In this document: piece by piece, positions 34,463 to 43,182 of the stretch
How positions within the stretch are numbered: position 1 is the stretch's first letter
How the letters are laid out: each line of letters starts with the position of its first letter
Assembly (NCBI RefSeq): GCF_042433915.1
Contig: NZ_JBHLUN010000012.1
Coordinates: 124,001-188,000 of the forward strand
From: Roseomonas elaeocarpi
GTDB taxonomy: Bacteria > Pseudomonadota > Alphaproteobacteria > Acetobacterales > Acetobacteraceae
Length of the DNA: 64,000 bases
Direction of reading: 5' to 3'
The notes under the pieces: model-generated
Told to the model about the DNA's origin: nothing
Database searches by the model: none
The model's input: only the letters and a program-made list of their open reading frames with translations
Position numbers and translations under genes: made by a program

Positions 34463-36004
34463 TCAGGGGTGATCCGGGGTGCTTCCCGCCACGCAGGCAT
34501 CCGCCGGGGGGCCGCCCGGCGACGCTCGCGCCGGTCCGCAGGCAGGCGTCGGGCCGGCGGCGGCCCCTGCCGGCACCAGCAGCGCCACGCCCCCCGCCGC
34601 GTAGGCCGGCACGTAGTAGCGAAGGATCAGCGGCCGCAGCAGGTCGGCGTGCCAGCTGGTGTCGTCGGTCCGCAGCTCGATGATGGCGAAGCGCCGCGCC
34701 GCGAGGGCGGCCTCCAGCGCGGGGTCCGGCCCCTTGAGCAGCCGCTGCTTGAGCAGGAAGACGTCGAGCCCGGCATCCCGCCCGGCCCAGTAGCAGACCA
34801 CCTGGTCGTCGCAGGCGACCGGGCCGGTGGCGGCGGCGACGCGGGCGACGAGGTCCGCCCAGCGCCGCACGGCAGCGTCGCGGCCGCTCAGCTCGCCAAG
34901 GTTGTCGCGCATGGCGAAAGGCAGGAGGCAGAGGACCGGCAGGACGGCGAGCAGCACGCGCCGACCCGCGCCCTCGGGGCGGGTGGCGCAGGCGACCGGC
35001 AGCGCGACCGCGAGGGCGATCACCGCCTCGAAGGCGGCGTTGACGTCCACGCCGTCGCCGCTGCGCTGGATCAGCGCGACGGGCACCGAGAAGAGGAGCA
35101 GCAGGATCGAGACGAATCCCGCGGGGTCGCGCCGCCGCCGCCACAGCGGCGCGCAGGCGAGCAGCCCGGGCAGGAGGGCCAGCAGCGTGGGGCCGCCCTT
35201 CAGCACCATGCGGCTCAGCGAGTAGCTGCGGGCCGCCCCCAGGATGCCGACGAAGGGCGCCGTGCCCCAGAGCAGCAGCATGGCGCCGCCCGCCAGGACG
35301 GCCAGCCCGAGCCCCGTGAGGCACCACCGGAGCAGCGCCGCGCGTTCGGTCCGCCAGAGCCAGAGGAACATCACCGCCGGCAACACCACGGCGTTGTGCT
35401 TCGTGAGCAGCCCGGCCACCACCAGCAGCGCCGAAAAGGCGACGGCGCCGCGCCGCAGCCGGCGGTCCGGCGAGGCGGGCAGCAGCAGCACGAAGGCCCA
35501 GAGCATGGCGGCCTCCGCGATCCACTGCGGGTCGTTCATCACGGCGTAGGGGCGCAGCAGGGTCACGGCGAAGCCCGCGAAGATCCCCAGGCCCAGCCAG
35601 CCCCAGACCCGCCCCCGCGCCAGCCGCCCGGCCGCGACGAGGACGGCCGCGGCGGCAAGGGCCTCGGCGAGAAGGGAGACGAGCCGTCCCGCCACCACGT
35701 TGTCGCCCGTGAGGCGGCCGACCCCGCCCACGAGAAAGAAGGAGAGCGGCGGGTAGTTGTTGGCCGTCAGCGCGTCCGGCGGCGGGTACAGGCTGCCCGG
35801 CCCGAAGGCCCGCATCGCCTGCATCGCGTTCCACCCCTCGTTGACGTCGAGCGGCGCATGCGCCGGCAGCCACCAGAGGCGGCCGAGCAGGAGCAGCAGG
35901 ACGAGCAGGCCCACCACCACGGCCAGCGCGCGGCGCGGCGCCACGGTCCCACCGCCCGGTGCGAAGGGCAGGGCCATCGAGCCGAAGGGTTTCCGTCGCA
36001 TCAT
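34463..36004 (-). CDS. GT-C type membrane glycosyltransferase-like protein
   Basis: This 513-residue polytopic membrane protein has about ten to twelve hydrophobic segments. The first periplasmic loop contains APLDVNEGWNAMQAMR, with acidic residues where ArnT/PMT-like GT-C transferases bind the lipid-linked donor. The segment LTANNYPPLSFFLVGG (Tyr-Pro-Pro) follows the same pattern. The likely role is transfer of a sugar from a polyprenyl-phosphate carrier to an envelope molecule; donor and acceptor are unknown. The C-terminus is an Ala/Pro/Gly tail. The start is uncertain: 36004 is used, 35977 is possible, and no strong ribosome site is seen. Confidence 0.75.
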   Translation of the reverse strand: MMRRKPFGSMALPFAPGGGTVAPRRALAVVVGLLVLLLLLGRLWWLPAHAPLDVNEGWNAMQAMRAFGPGSLYPPPDALTANNYPPLSFFLVGGVGRLTGDNVVAGRLVSLLAEALAAAAVLVAAGRLARGRVWGWLGLGIFAGFAVTLLRPYAVMNDPQWIAEAAMLWAFVLLLPASPDRRLRRGAVAFSALLVVAGLLTKHNAVVLPAVMFLWLWRTERAALLRWCLTGLGLAVLAGGAMLLLWGTAPFVGILGAARSYSLSRMVLKGGPTLLALLPGLLACAPLWRRRRDPAGFVSILLLLFSVPVALIQRSGDGVDVNAAFEAVIALAVALPVACATRPEGAGRRVLLAVLPVLCLLPFAMRDNLGELSGRDAAVRRWADLVARVAAATGPVACDDQVVCYWAGRDAGLDVFLLKQRLLKGPDPALEAALAARRFAIIELRTDDTSWHADLLRPLILRYYVPAYAAGGVALLVPAGAAAGPTPACGPARASPGGPPADACVAGSTPDHP

Positions 36005-36368
36005 CGCGAAGCACCGCCAAGGCTCAGCTGACCTCCAGCAGCGCCACGCATCCGTCGCCCTGTCAACGGCGCGCATTCCGCGGCGGCCGCGTCGCCGGGC
36101 GGTCATGTCGGCGGGTAGCCACGCCGCCGGAGGCCTTAGGCCAACGGGCGGCCATGCCATCGGATGGCTACGGCGGCGGGCGGCACGCCACCGAATGGCC
36201 ACGCCAGCGGCAGCCACGCCCCCGGGCGACCGCGCCAGCCGGTGCTGTGTCAGCGGGCGGGCCGAGGGTGGCCGCCGCGGGCCCAACCCGCGTGCCGCGC
36301 GCCGGGCGCGTTGCTTCCGCCGAACTGCCGCTGGCGCGCCCCGCGGCGGCGCCCTATGCAGCCACCCC
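36005..36368. other. Divergent intergenic region with degenerate repeats
   Basis: This 364-bp gap separates two divergent genes. From about 36095 to 36280 it contains loosely repeated segments of 15-20 bp built around GGCGGG...GCCACGCC (for example near 36110, 36150, 36180 and 36200). No clear promoter, operator or gene was recognised. Both flanking frames stay open into it, so the starts of both genes remain uncertain. Confidence 0.4.
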
Positions 36369-37625
36369 ATGCAGGACCAACGCGACCGCGAGCTCGCCGC
36401 GCAGTACGACAGCTACCCCTACCCGGCCCGCGACCCGGCGGAGGAAGCCAGGCGGCTGATCGTGGGCTCGCCCTCGCACCTGCGGGAGGTCGACCACTGG
36501 GTGTTCGGCGCGCGCCGCGCCGCCAGCCGGCCGATGCGGGCGCTGATGGCCGGCGGCGGCTCGGGCGACGGCACGATCATGCTGGCGCAGCAGATGGCGC
36601 GCGAGGAACGGCCGGGCGAGGTGGTGTGGCTCGACCGCTCGGCGGCGGCGCGCCGGGTGGCGGAGGCGCGGGCAGCGAAGCGGGGCCTGGGGAACCTGCG
36701 CTTCGTGGAAGGCTCGATCCTGGAGCTGCCGGACCCGGCGCTGGGCCTGTTCGACTACATCGACTGCTGCGGCGTGCTGCACCACCTGCCCGACCCGCTC
36801 GCGGGCTTGCGCAACCTCGCGGCCTCGCTCGCGCCGGGCGGGGGGATCGGGCTGATGGTGTACGCGCCGCACGGGCGGACGGGCGTGTACATGCTGCAGG
36901 ACGCGATGCGGATGCTCACGCCCACCGACGAGGCGCCGGCGACCCGCCTCGACATCGGCAAGCGGGTGTGGCGGCACGCGCCGGACACCGCCTGGCTGCG
37001 GCGCAACCCCTGGATCACCGACCATACCGAGGGCGGCGATGCGGGGCTGTATGACCTGCTGCTCAACCCCCGCGACGTGGCCTTCACGGTGCCGCAGCTG
37101 GCCGCGCTGATCGAAGGTGCCGGCCTGCGGCTGAGCTGCCTGGTGGAACCGCTGCGCTACGATCCCGACATCTACCTGCCCGACCCGAAGCTGCGCGAGC
37201 GCGCGGCGCGGCTCGACCCGGTGGGGCGCGCCGCGCTGGCCGAGGCTCTGACGGGCAACATGGGCATCCACATCGCCTACTGCACGCGCCCCGAGGACCA
37301 GGACCCGGCCGAGGGACGCGACGCGCTGTGGGAAGACCCGGCCTCGGTGCCGATCCTGCGGGAGCTGGACGGGCCCACCGTGGCCAAGGGGATCGGCGGG
37401 GGCGGCACCCTGCCGGTGAGCTTCGACGGGTTGCGGGTGCAGATGCCCCTGCCCCGCCTGGGGGCGGCCATCCTGGGGCGCGTGGACGGGGTGCGGAGCA
37501 TCGGCGAGATCACCGACCTGCTGGCGGCCAACGGCGCGTCGCGCGAGGCGGTGGGGCGCGACTTCGCGGCGCTGCGGCGGGTGATGGAGCCGCTGAACCG
37601 CCTCCTGCTGCGGGCACCGGGCTGA
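36369..37625 (+). CDS. SAM-dependent methyltransferase with C-terminal extra domain
   Basis: This 418-residue protein has a class I methyltransferase fold in its first two thirds. Motif I is ALMAGGGSGDGTIMLA (residues about 59-74), an acidic ribose-binding residue lies in VVWLDRS, and FDYIDCCGVLHHLPDP is motif IV. The last hundred residues (after about 320) form a separate unit with DGVRSIGEITDLLAANG, reminiscent of PqqD-like or small winged-helix domains. The opening YDSYPYPARDP occurs in several methyltransferases of unknown substrate. Neighbours give no substrate clue. Confidence 0.8.
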   Translation: MQDQRDRELAAQYDSYPYPARDPAEEARRLIVGSPSHLREVDHWVFGARRAASRPMRALMAGGGSGDGTIMLAQQMAREERPGEVVWLDRSAAARRVAEARAAKRGLGNLRFVEGSILELPDPALGLFDYIDCCGVLHHLPDPLAGLRNLAASLAPGGGIGLMVYAPHGRTGVYMLQDAMRMLTPTDEAPATRLDIGKRVWRHAPDTAWLRRNPWITDHTEGGDAGLYDLLLNPRDVAFTVPQLAALIEGAGLRLSCLVEPLRYDPDIYLPDPKLRERAARLDPVGRAALAEALTGNMGIHIAYCTRPEDQDPAEGRDALWEDPASVPILRELDGPTVAKGIGGGGTLPVSFDGLRVQMPLPRLGAAILGRVDGVRSIGEITDLLAANGASREAVGRDFAALRRVMEPLNRLLLRAPG

Positions 37626-37679
37626 GGGTGGCGCTGTCCGGGGGGACGGATGTCGCGCCCGGGCGGGGCGCCGTGGCCA

Positions 37680-37748
37680 GGAAAGGCGCTGCCTTTCCCG
37701 GACCCTTTCCGCCCAGGGTGGCAGGGCCACCCCGAGACCCCGCCAGGA
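37680..37748 (+). repeat. REP-like repeat, copy 3
   Basis: This copy has the hairpin GGAAAGGC-gct-GCCTTTCC followed by CGGACCC and a second hairpin GGTGGC-agg-GCCACC. The 26-bp block 37719-37744 is identical to the copy at 30446. It is inverted relative to the copy at 37957 in the same gap. Confidence 0.78.
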
Positions 37749-37956
37749 GTTTGGCGTGGGGCAGTAACGGTGGAACTTCGGCGGCTAACGCAGGGCGCGG
37801 CACCAGGAAGAATTTTCAGGAACGGCGCACGGGCGGCCCCCGCAGTCGCCGGAGAGCCAGGCTCTCCGGCGTGAGCCGGCCGCGGCAGGTGCTGCTGCAA
37901 ATCAACTCCCTGACACCGCCACCGGCGGTCCGATCCTGCCGGCACCCACGAACGGG

Positions 37957-38018
37957 AGGTCCAGGAACCTCAGGTTCCTGGCGGATGGGGGTCCGGGGGA
38001 AGGCAGCGCCTTCCCACC
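37957..38018 (-). repeat. REP-like repeat, copy 4
   Basis: This copy has hairpins CCAGGAACCT-c-AGGTTCCTGG (37961-37981) and GGGAAGGC-agc-GCCTTCCC (37997-38015), both perfect. Compared with 32349 the first stem differs by a compensated base pair. Apart from these two repeats, the 37626-38109 gap shows nothing I can name. Confidence 0.78.
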
Positions 38019-38109
38019 GGGACGCCGCCGCACCCGAACGCCAAAGCTCCCCCACGTGAGGCGCCCCCCTCCGGACGCCGCCCGCCCCGGCAACCCCGCC
38101 GGCAGTCCG

Positions 38110-39927
38110 ATGGGACGCGCCGCCAGCCGGGGTGAGCTGCCCGAGGCGCCACCACCGCGCGCGGCCGGCCGGGCGCGGGCGCCGGTCGGCTGGGGGCGCT
38201 GGCTGCGGCGCGGGATCGTGCTGAGCATCTGGGGGAGCATCGCGGCCGCGGTGCTGGCCTTGTCGCTGGTGTGGGACCTGCCGGCGCCGGAAAAGGCGCT
38301 GGCCGCCACGCGGCGCCCGGCGCTGACGCTGGAGGCTTCCAACGGGCAGACGATTTCCACCAGCGGCGACCTGTACGGCGACACGCTGCGGCTGCGCGAC
38401 GTGCCGCGTTTCCTGCCGGCGGCGTTGATCAGCATCGAGGACCGGCGCTTCCGGTCGCATTTCGGGGTGGACCCGGTGGGGTTGCTGCGGGCGGCGGTGA
38501 CCAACGTGACCTCGGGGCGGGTGGTGCAGGGCGGCTCGACGCTGACGCAGCAGCTGGCCAAGAACCTGTTCCTCAGCCCCGACCGCTCCTTCCGGCGCAA
38601 GGCGCAGGAGGTGGTGATGGCGCTGTGGCTGGAGCACCGCTTCACCAAGGACCAGCTGCTGGAGATCTACCTCAACCGCGTTTACCTCGGCGCCGGGGCC
38701 TGGGGCGTGGACGCGGCGGCGCGGATGTATTTCGGGGTGTCGGCGCGCAACCTGACGCTGTGGCAGGCGGCGATGCTGATGGGGCTGCCCAAGGCGCCGT
38801 CGCGCCTCAACCCGCGCGCCAACCCCGAGGCCGCCACGCGCCGCGCCAAGGAGGTGCTGCACGCCATGGCGGAAACCGGCGCGATCACCGAGGAGCAGGC
38901 CACGCGCGAGGGCGAGCGGATCAGCTTGCCCAGGCAGAGCGCGCGCAACGCCGGCTGGTTCGCCGACTGGGCGCAGGACGATCTGGCGGCGCAGTTCCCC
39001 GAGGCCGGCGACCTCATCCTGCGCACCACGCTCGATGCCCGGGTGCAGGCGCTGGCGGAAGCGCGTCTGGAGGCGACGCTGCACGGCCCGGGCGAGAAGG
39101 CCGGCGTGACGCAGGGCGCGGTGGTGGTGCTGGACGCCACCAGCGGCGCGGTGCGGGCGATGGTGGGCGGGGCCTCGTATCGCGAAAGCCAGTTCAACCG
39201 GGCGGTGGATGCCAGGCGCCAGCCGGGATCGGCCTTCAAGCCCTTCGTGGTACTGGCGGCGCTGGAGAACGGCATGTCGATCGACAGCACCGTGTCGGAC
39301 GAGCCGCTGACGCTGGGCAACTGGTCGCCCGGCAACGGCCATTGGGTCAGCCGGGGCGAGATCACGGTCACCGACATGCTGGCGCACAGCATCAACACCG
39401 CTGCGGTGCGGGTGCTGCTGCGCGCCGGCGGCCCGGCGCCGGCGATCGCGGTGGCGGAACGGCTCGGGCTGGCGGGGCCCTTCCCGCGCGACGCCACGGT
39501 GGTGCTGGGCACGGGGCAGGCGAGCCTGCTGGAGCTCGTGGCCGCCTATGCCGCCTTCGCCAACGGGGGCTTGCGGGTCACGCCCTACGCGCTGAGCGCC
39601 ACGCGCGAGGGCACGGCGCTGCGCCCCCTGCCCGCGCCGCCGCCGGAACGGGCGATGAGCGAGGACGACGCCTTTGCCATCCGCCGGGCGCTGGAAGCGG
39701 TGGTGACGCGCGGCACCGGGCGGGCGGCCGCGGTGCCGGGGCGCATCGTCGGCGGCAAGACCGGCACCACCCAGGATTCCCGCGACGCCTGGTTCATCGG
39801 CTTTTCCGGCCGGAATGTGATCGGCGTCTGGCTCGGCAATGATGACGGAACGCCCATGGACAACGTTGGAGGAGGAACACTCCCCGCGCGCCTGTTTCAC
39901 GACATCCTGGAGGCTCTGCCGCGATGA
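38110..39927 (+). CDS. Class A penicillin-binding protein (PBP1 type)
   Basis: This bifunctional peptidoglycan synthase polymerises glycan strands and cross-links them at the outer face of the inner membrane. One membrane anchor (about residues 36-55) is followed by a GT51 domain with ISIEDRRFRSHFGVDP (catalytic Glu110) and GGSTLTQQLAKNLFL. The transpeptidase domain has the nucleophile in PGSAFKPF (Ser374), SIN, and KTGTT near the end. It is compact at 605 residues. The start at ATG 38110 is a choice; a GTG at 38056 adds 18 residues. The stop overlaps the next gene in ATGA. Confidence 0.93.
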   Translation: MGRAASRGELPEAPPPRAAGRARAPVGWGRWLRRGIVLSIWGSIAAAVLALSLVWDLPAPEKALAATRRPALTLEASNGQTISTSGDLYGDTLRLRDVPRFLPAALISIEDRRFRSHFGVDPVGLLRAAVTNVTSGRVVQGGSTLTQQLAKNLFLSPDRSFRRKAQEVVMALWLEHRFTKDQLLEIYLNRVYLGAGAWGVDAAARMYFGVSARNLTLWQAAMLMGLPKAPSRLNPRANPEAATRRAKEVLHAMAETGAITEEQATREGERISLPRQSARNAGWFADWAQDDLAAQFPEAGDLILRTTLDARVQALAEARLEATLHGPGEKAGVTQGAVVVLDATSGAVRAMVGGASYRESQFNRAVDARRQPGSAFKPFVVLAALENGMSIDSTVSDEPLTLGNWSPGNGHWVSRGEITVTDMLAHSINTAAVRVLLRAGGPAPAIAVAERLGLAGPFPRDATVVLGTGQASLLELVAAYAAFANGGLRVTPYALSATREGTALRPLPAPPPERAMSEDDAFAIRRALEAVVTRGTGRAAAVPGRIVGGKTGTTQDSRDAWFIGFSGRNVIGVWLGNDDGTPMDNVGGGTLPARLFHDILEALPR

Positions 39928-40454
39928 GCTCGGTTCTCGACGAGTTCTCCTTCCTGTTCAGCCCGGCGCGCCACGCGGCCAACAACCTCGCGATGGTGCT
40001 GCTGATGAACCTGGAATCGGCCGTGCGCGCCCTGCCGGAGAGCGAGCGCGGCGGCCGGCAGATCCGGCGCGCGCTGGAGGCGGCGGAGGAATATGACGGG
40101 CTGATGCGGTCGCTGCTGGGGCTGACGCGCGACGCGCAGGTGGCCCGGATCGAGGCCGCGACCTACCTGCGCGAGATGCTGCCGCTGCTCAGCCTCGCGG
40201 CGGGGCGGCGGCTCAGCCTGGAGGCCGACGACGCGGGGGTGGAGCTGGAGATCCGCCGCCCGACGCTGGACGCGGCGCTGCTGCGGCTGGCGGCGCGCAT
40301 GCCGGCCGACGCGCCGGTGGCGCTGGTGCTGCGGGGCGAGGTGCTGATGATGGGCTGGGAGCCGCCGGCGGCGGAAGCGGCGCTGCTGCGCGAGGCCGGG
40401 GCGGGCCTGACCCGGGGCGAGGACGGGTGGGAGCTGGCGCTGCCGCCGGGCTAG
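39924..40454 (+). CDS. Histidine-kinase-like or phosphotransfer protein, ATPase-poor
   Basis: This 176-residue cytoplasmic protein begins with a helical pair in which SPARHAANNLAMVLLMNLE resembles the H-box of sensor kinases and of alphaproteobacterial phosphotransferases such as ChpT (His17, then Asn-Asn). A second helix (RRALEAAEEYDGLMRSLLGL) would complete a dimerisation bundle. The remaining part is a degenerate beta/alpha region without the N, G1 and G2 boxes of an ATP-binding domain. It may relay phosphate or be a non-signalling remnant. It is translationally coupled to the penicillin-binding protein. Confidence 0.5.
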   Translation: MSSVLDEFSFLFSPARHAANNLAMVLLMNLESAVRALPESERGGRQIRRALEAAEEYDGLMRSLLGLTRDAQVARIEAATYLREMLPLLSLAAGRRLSLEADDAGVELEIRRPTLDAALLRLAARMPADAPVALVLRGEVLMMGWEPPAAEAALLREAGAGLTRGEDGWELALPPG

Positions 40455-40518
40455 CGGGGCGATGGCGCCCGCTCCGCCAGCACCACCTCCTGCCACCGCA
40501 CGTTTGAAGAGCGGGCGC

Positions 40519-41499
40519 TCAGCGGTTCCCGAAGGCCATGGCCGCCGCGGCCAGGTCCTCGCCGGCCCAGCCCACCGACTTGAACACCGTCACCTCTGCC
40601 GGGTCGGTGCGGCCGGGGTGCTCGCCCCGGCACAGCGCGAACAGGTCGGCCGCGACCTCCGCCTCGGTGATCGCACCTTCCGCGATGGCCTGCACCACGT
40701 CGCCGGCCTCGGCCAGCGCGCCGGGGCGGGTGTCCACCGCGAGCAGGGCGCGGCGCAGCAGCGCCCCGTCGGACTCCCGCATCTCGGGGCGAAAGGCGCC
40801 CACCAGGTCGACATGGGTGCCCGGCCGCACCGCGGCACCGCGCACCAGCGGCCGGTCGGACAGGGTGGCGGCAGCAATGATGTCGGCGGCGGCGAGCTCC
40901 GCCTCGGGCGGGCCCTCGCCCTCCGCGCCCCGGGCGGCCAGGCGGGCCGGGTGGCCGTGGGCGCGCAGGGTGGCCACCAGCGCCTCGGCGCTGGCGGCAC
41001 GGCGGGACCAGACGGCCACGTCCTCGAGGGGAAAGGCGCTGCGGTAGCACTCGGCCAGGGCCTGGGCCACGCGGCCGCTGCCCAGGATCAGCAGCCGGCG
41101 GCTGTCGGGCCGCGCGAGAAAGCCCGCCGCCAGCACGCTGGCCGCGGCGGTGCGCCGGTCCGTGAGCTCGCCGCCGTCCAGCACCGCGAGGAGCTCGCCG
41201 GTGGTGCCACTGCTCAGCAGAAAGGCCGACTGCACCGCCGGCACGCCCAGCGCGGCGTTGCCCGGCATGACGTGCACGACCTTGACGCCGGTGTAGCCCC
41301 CTCCCTTGCCCCCGGTGGGGCTTTCTGCCTGCCAGGCAGGCATCAGCAGCAGCGAGGCCGGTTGCCCGCCCGAGGGCGGCAGGGCGTGGCGGTGGCGCAG
41401 CGGCGCCTCGCAACCGGTGCGGAAGACGTCGTGCAGCGCCTCGATCAGCGCCGGCCAGGGCAGGGCCGCGGCCACGGCGGGCCGGTCCATGTGGTGCAT
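40519..41499 (-). CDS. Ornithine cyclodeaminase / mu-crystallin family enzyme
   Basis: This 326-residue NAD(P)-dependent enzyme of the OCD/mu-crystallin family has the Rossmann motif LLILGSGRVAQALAE (residues about 134-148). The substrate-side loops include GYTGVKVVHVMPGN with the conserved Lys. LTDRRTAAAS and HVDLVGAFRPEMRE are strong family signatures. Members are ornithine cyclodeaminases, alanine dehydrogenases or pyrroline-2-carboxylate reductases; the sequence alone does not decide. It is divergent from the amino-acid transporter operon, which fits a role in amino-acid use. Confidence 0.85.
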   Translation of the reverse strand: MHHMDRPAVAAALPWPALIEALHDVFRTGCEAPLRHRHALPPSGGQPASLLLMPAWQAESPTGGKGGGYTGVKVVHVMPGNAALGVPAVQSAFLLSSGTTGELLAVLDGGELTDRRTAAASVLAAGFLARPDSRRLLILGSGRVAQALAECYRSAFPLEDVAVWSRRAASAEALVATLRAHGHPARLAARGAEGEGPPEAELAAADIIAAATLSDRPLVRGAAVRPGTHVDLVGAFRPEMRESDGALLRRALLAVDTRPGALAEAGDVVQAIAEGAITEAEVAADLFALCRGEHPGRTDPAEVTVFKSVGWAGEDLAAAAMAFGNR

Positions 41500-41550
41500 C
41501 TGCCTCGCCTCCTTCGGGGGGTCGTGGGGCCGTGGAACGGTTCATCCGGG

Positions 41551-41595
41551 CCGCTGCCGGGAACATGGCAGCGGGGAAGGCGCGGGTTCCGCGCC
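41551..41595. other. Two hairpins in the divergent gap 41500-42118
   Basis: CCGCTGCC (41551-41558) pairs with GGCAGCGG (41567-41574), and GGCGCGG (41579-41585) with CCGCGCC (41589-41595). They lie just upstream of the cyclodeaminase-family gene start. The role is unknown. Apart from these and the sigma-54 promoter below, the 619-bp gap shows no gene. Confidence 0.35.
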
Positions 41596-41873
41596 GCCGT
41601 GGCCGGTGGAACCCGCCCAGCATGGTCCGGACCGCGCATCCTGGCCACCCGCGCCCCGGACATCCCCTGTCCCACCGGGTCAGCCCGTTGTGCCGCCCTG
41701 CCGGGCCGGGTGGCCGAACCATCCGGGCGGGCGAGCCTGCCCGGCGCGGTGGCTCCCCGGCCGCAGGCGAAGGGGACCGGCCATGACCGCTACCGGCCGT
41801 GAGTGGGTGTCAGCTTGGCTGCGGCGGAGACGGTGCCCGTCACTCCGCTGGGCGATGGCACAGCAAATTGCCC

Positions 41874-41889
41874 TGGCACAAGGATTGCT
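41874..41889 (+). promoter_or_regulatory. Sigma-54 (RpoN) promoter of aapJQMP
   Basis: TGGCAC (41874-41879), five bases, TTGCT (41885-41889) matches the -24/-12 consensus exactly, with GG and GC ten bases apart. It points toward aapJ and leaves a leader of about 220 nt. RpoN promoters need an enhancer-binding protein such as NtrC, which would place this transporter under nitrogen control. I found no convincing NtrC site upstream. Confidence 0.75.
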
Positions 41890-42118
41890 GCGGCACAGCG
41901 AGCAACGCTTTTCCGGCGCGCGCCCGCAGCGGCGCCCGGACACGTGCATTCCGGGCAAGGTGACCCCGCCGAAGCGCATGGCTCATTTGCGCCGCGAGCG
42001 GGGGAGGGCTACGGAGGATCCGAAGCCAGGGGTTGGGACAGACCGGTCCGGACAGGGTTTCGCCCGACGCGGCAGCGCCTCGTCCGGGCCTTCGAGGAAA
42101 TGTTGGGAGACTAGCTTT

Positions 42119-43171
42119 ATGCGGCCAGTTCGGCTTGCTCTGATGCTCGGGACCCTCGGCGCCGCGGCGCTGGGCGGCCCGCTCGCGCCTTCCGCCCGGG
42201 CGCAGGCCCCCGCCGCGCCGGCGGCGAACAGCAACACCATCGACGCCATCAAGGCGCGCGGCTCGCTCGTGTGCGGCACCAACACCGGCCTCGCCGGCTT
42301 CGCCCAGCCCGACAGCCAGGGCGTGTGGAAGGGCTTCGACGTCGACTTCTGCCGCTCCGTGGCGGCCGCCATCCTGGGCGATGCCAGCAAGGTGCGCTAC
42401 GTGCCGCTGACGGCGCAGAACCGCTTCACGGCGCTGCAGTCGGGCGAGGTCGACATCCTGGCGCGCAACACGACCTGGACGCTGTCGCGCGACACCAGCC
42501 TGGGCTTCGACTTCGCCGGCACGACCTTCTATGACGGCCAGGGCTTCATGGTGAAGAAGTCCGCCGGCGTGGAGCACGCCAAGGACCTGAACGGCGCCAC
42601 CATCTGCGTGCAGCCGGGCACCACCACCGAGCAGAACCTGACCGACTGGGCACGCACCGAGAAGGTGCAGTTCACCCCCGTGGTGATCGAGCGCCTGGAG
42701 GAGCTGGTGGGCGCCTTCGTGGCCGGGCGCTGCGACGCCTACACCACCGACAGCTCGGGCCTGGCCGCCACGCGCTCGGCCCAGCCGACGCCGGCCGACT
42801 ACGTGATCCTGCCGGAGCTGATCTCGAAGGAGCCGCTGGCGCCGGCCGTGCGCCAGGGCGACGCGCGCTTCGCCGACCTTGCGCGCTGGGTGTTCTTCGC
42901 GCAGATCAACGCCGAGGAGCTGGGTATCACCAGCAAGAACGTCGACAGCCTGGCCAACGACCCGCGCCCCGACGTGCAGCGCTTCCTGGGCAAGAGCGGC
43001 GACTTCGGCCAGATGCTGGGCGTGCCCAACACCTGGGCGGCGACCATGATCAAGCAGGTGGGCAACTACGGCGAGATCTTTGACCGCAACCTCGCCGCCA
43101 TCGGCCTGCCGCGCGGCGTGAACGCGCTGTGGAACAAGGGCGGCATTCAGTACGCGCCGCCGCTGCGCTGA
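42119..43171 (+). CDS. aapJ: General amino-acid ABC transporter, binding protein
   Basis: This 350-residue periplasmic binding protein delivers polar amino acids to the AapQM permease. A signal peptide (to about residue 29, ARAQ) precedes the family-3 solute-binding fold. That fold opens IKARGSLVCGTNTGLAGFAQ and contains GVWKGFDVDFCRSVAAAI and LQSGEVDILARNTTWTLSRD. These are typical AapJ/BztA blocks of alphaproteobacteria. GGGAGA lies eight bases before the ATG. It is the first gene of the operon, with a hairpin after it and a sigma-54 promoter before it. Confidence 0.93.
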   Translation: MRPVRLALMLGTLGAAALGGPLAPSARAQAPAAPAANSNTIDAIKARGSLVCGTNTGLAGFAQPDSQGVWKGFDVDFCRSVAAAILGDASKVRYVPLTAQNRFTALQSGEVDILARNTTWTLSRDTSLGFDFAGTTFYDGQGFMVKKSAGVEHAKDLNGATICVQPGTTTEQNLTDWARTEKVQFTPVVIERLEELVGAFVAGRCDAYTTDSSGLAATRSAQPTPADYVILPELISKEPLAPAVRQGDARFADLARWVFFAQINAEELGITSKNVDSLANDPRPDVQRFLGKSGDFGQMLGVPNTWAATMIKQVGNYGEIFDRNLAAIGLPRGVNALWNKGGIQYAPPLR

Positions 43172-43182
43172 TGTGACGGGCA

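Noticed and set aside
41856..41871. A second TGGCAC...TTGC motif before the sigma-54 promoter
   Set aside because: The spacing between the GG and GC elements is one base too long for RpoN; the site at 41874 has the exact spacing.
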